Source: an uncultured Planctomycetaceae bacterium
Lineage (GTDB): Bacteria; Planctomycetota; Planctomycetia; Pirellulales; JACPPG01
Assembly (NCBI GenBank): GCA_945957305.1
Contig: CAMFLN010000080.1
Span: 1 to 8,848 of the forward strand
DNA length: 8,848 nucleotides
Direction of reading: 5' to 3'
Under the pieces are notes generated by a model. The model saw only the letters and a program-made list of their open reading frames with translations, was not told the DNA's origin and searched no databases. Below, in pieces: positions 7,642-8,848 of this stretch (positions within the stretch are counted from its first letter, which is position 1; each line of letters begins with the position of its first letter). The translations under genes and the position numbers were made by a program.

Positions 7642-7792
7642 TGCGTAAGATAAAGAGGGACCTGCTGGTCTGCCTGCCCGCAGCAATCGGTGAGCCCGCC
7701 GGCCGGAAGTTCGACCGCGGCACATCGCCCGCAGCTTCGTTCCCGTCCACCTCACGTCTCGCTCCGCCGGCCTGAACCTGCAGAGTCGCGTC

Positions 7793-8848
7793 ATGCCCCC
7801 TCGTTACCTCGAATTGCTGGAAAGCTTGCGGCGAGAATTTCCGCAGCCCGTGTCCGACAGGGTCCACGACGCTTACGTGGCGTTTTCCGTCCTCAGGGCG
7901 CTCGATCGAGTTGATGCGCTCAAGTCGCAGGCCCCCATCCTGGGCGAGCCGCTGGAGCCCGATTACGCGGCGGCAGTTGCTGCCCGCGTGGCACAGCAAG
8001 GCGAGCCGCTCGAAGCGGTGATCTCGGACCTGGTGCAACATTTGAGAGGGATGTTTTTGTGGGGGCACCCACGCAGCCAGATCAATGTGATTCCCCATCC
8101 CTCGATCGCCAGCATCATCGGCGTTCTGCTGGCGTCAACCTACAATCCCAACCTGGCGAGCGACGAGAGCGGTCGCGGGTTTTCGGCAGCCGAAGTTCGG
8201 GCGACGACCATGGCCGCCGAATTGGTCGGCTACGACCCCACGCAATCGAGCGGAGTCTTCACCTTCGGCGGCACCGGCGGAATGATGTACGGCGTCAAGG
8301 TCGGCCTGGAAAAGGCCATGCCCGGTTGCCTGCGATCGGGCCTGACACAACCGGCGGTTGTGATCGCCAGCGAGCATAGTCACGCCTGCGCGGCGAACGT
8401 GGCAGCGTGGCTCGGCATCGGCCAGGACAATCTGGTCCGCGTCCCCACCGCAGAAGACCATTCCATCGACGGGAATCTGTTGGCTGAGGCTTGCCGCCAG
8501 GCGCTGAGCGCTGGACAACGCATCGCCGCTATTGTCGCCACGATGGGCTCGACTGATGCCTTTGGGATCGACAATTTGCAGTCGATTCACGCGCTGCGGG
8601 ACACTCTGGTGCAGGAGTTCTCGCTCGACTATCGGCCGCATATCCATGCCGACGCCGTCATCGGCTGGGCTTGGAGTGTCTTCAACGATTACGACTTCCT
8701 GCAAAATCCCCTGGGCTTTCGCGGGCGCACCGTGCGCGCCCTGGCCAAGGCACACCACCACCTCAGGCACTTGAGGCTGGCCGATTCGATCAGCATCGAT
8801 TTTCACAAAACGGGCTTTGCCCCCTACATTTCTTCGCTGTTGTTGTTT
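7793..8848 (+). CDS. Group II PLP-dependent amino-acid decarboxylase (C-terminus beyond window)
   Basis: This frame is open from ATG 7793 to the right edge (352 codons). It matches the pyridoxal-dependent decarboxylase family of glutamate, aromatic amino acid, aspartate and diaminobutyrate decarboxylases (fold type I), which remove the alpha-carboxyl group as CO2 to give an amine. Landmarks in order: HPRSQINVIPHPS at 92-104 in the substrate region, TFGGTGGMMYG at 157-167 in the phosphate-binding loop, SEHSHAC at 193-199 with His197 placed to stack on the PLP ring, ATMGST at 249-254, HADAVIGW at 285-292 with Asp287 for the pyridine nitrogen, and DFHKTGFAPY at 336-345 with Lys339 as the Schiff-base lysine. 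About 100-200 C-terminal residues should lie outside the window. The HADAVIGW block departs from the common VDAAxGG form, so this is a divergent subgroup and the substrate is unassigned. It starts 186 bases after MIOX, with no clear Shine-Dalgarno site. It may or may not share the MIOX transcript. Confidence 0.9.
   Translation, partial: MPPRYLELLESLRREFPQPVSDRVHDAYVAFSVLRALDRVDALKSQAPILGEPLEPDYAAAVAARVAQQGEPLEAVISDLVQHLRGMFLWGHPRSQINVIPHPSIASIIGVLLASTYNPNLASDESGRGFSAAEVRATTMAAELVGYDPTQSSGVFTFGGTGGMMYGVKVGLEKAMPGCLRSGLTQPAVVIASEHSHACAANVAAWLGIGQDNLVRVPTAEDHSIDGNLLAEACRQALSAGQRIAAIVATMGSTDAFGIDNLQSIHALRDTLVQEFSLDYRPHIHADAVIGWAWSVFNDYDFLQNPLGFRGRTVRALAKAHHHLRHLRLADSISIDFHKTGFAPYISSLLLF

Noticed and set aside
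6866..8098. A 410-codon open frame on the minus strand, antisense to MIOX and the decarboxylase.
   Set aside because: The plus strand encodes MIOX with every catalytic residue and the start of the decarboxylase. The antisense product has no recognisable motif, and long antisense frames are common in GC-rich coding DNA.
8135..8806. A 223-codon minus-strand open frame opposite the decarboxylase.
   Set aside because: The plus strand shows PLP-enzyme motifs throughout this stretch. The antisense translation resembles no family I know.

Overview
This GC-rich bacterial window holds seven protein-coding genes in two divergently transcribed blocks. There are no RNA genes, insertion sequences, phage genes or CRISPR arrays that I can see. 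Several starts lack a clear Shine-Dalgarno site, and the mix of a secreted S9 peptidase, a stand-alone inositol oxygenase and ribose-type ABC genes fits a soil or aquatic heterotroph. A planctomycete is my best guess, but no marker gene proves it.

Left block, minus strand (read right to left): a TrmL-type tRNA 2'-O-methyltransferase (3400-3900), a malate/L-lactate dehydrogenase family (Ldh_2) oxidoreductase (2254-3309), and a large secreted dipeptidyl-peptidase-IV-like S9 peptidase (2213 down to base 1, C-terminus cut by the window edge). The peptidase was read directly from the minus strand. It is open from 2213 to the edge and carries a complete Ser-Asp-His triad and the Glu-Glu motif.

Right block, plus strand: a two-domain sugar ABC ATPase (4078-5571) and its RbsC-type permease (5575-6621) are tightly coupled. 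They are followed 85 bases later by a myo-inositol oxygenase (MIOX, 6707-7606) with all six iron ligands. A hairpin lies just after the MIOX stop. Then comes a group II PLP-dependent decarboxylase (7793 to the right edge, C-terminus cut) with divergent residues around its PLP-binding Asp.

The most interesting reading is a compact uptake-and-oxidation unit: the ABC transporter imports a cyclitol, possibly myo-inositol, and MIOX cleaves the ring with O2 to D-glucuronate. This differs from the usual bacterial Iol dehydrogenase route. No periplasmic binding protein, regulator or uronate-degrading enzyme lies in the window, so the substrate link rests on gene order alone. The 177-base divergent intergenic region (3901-4077) is where control of both blocks would be expected.
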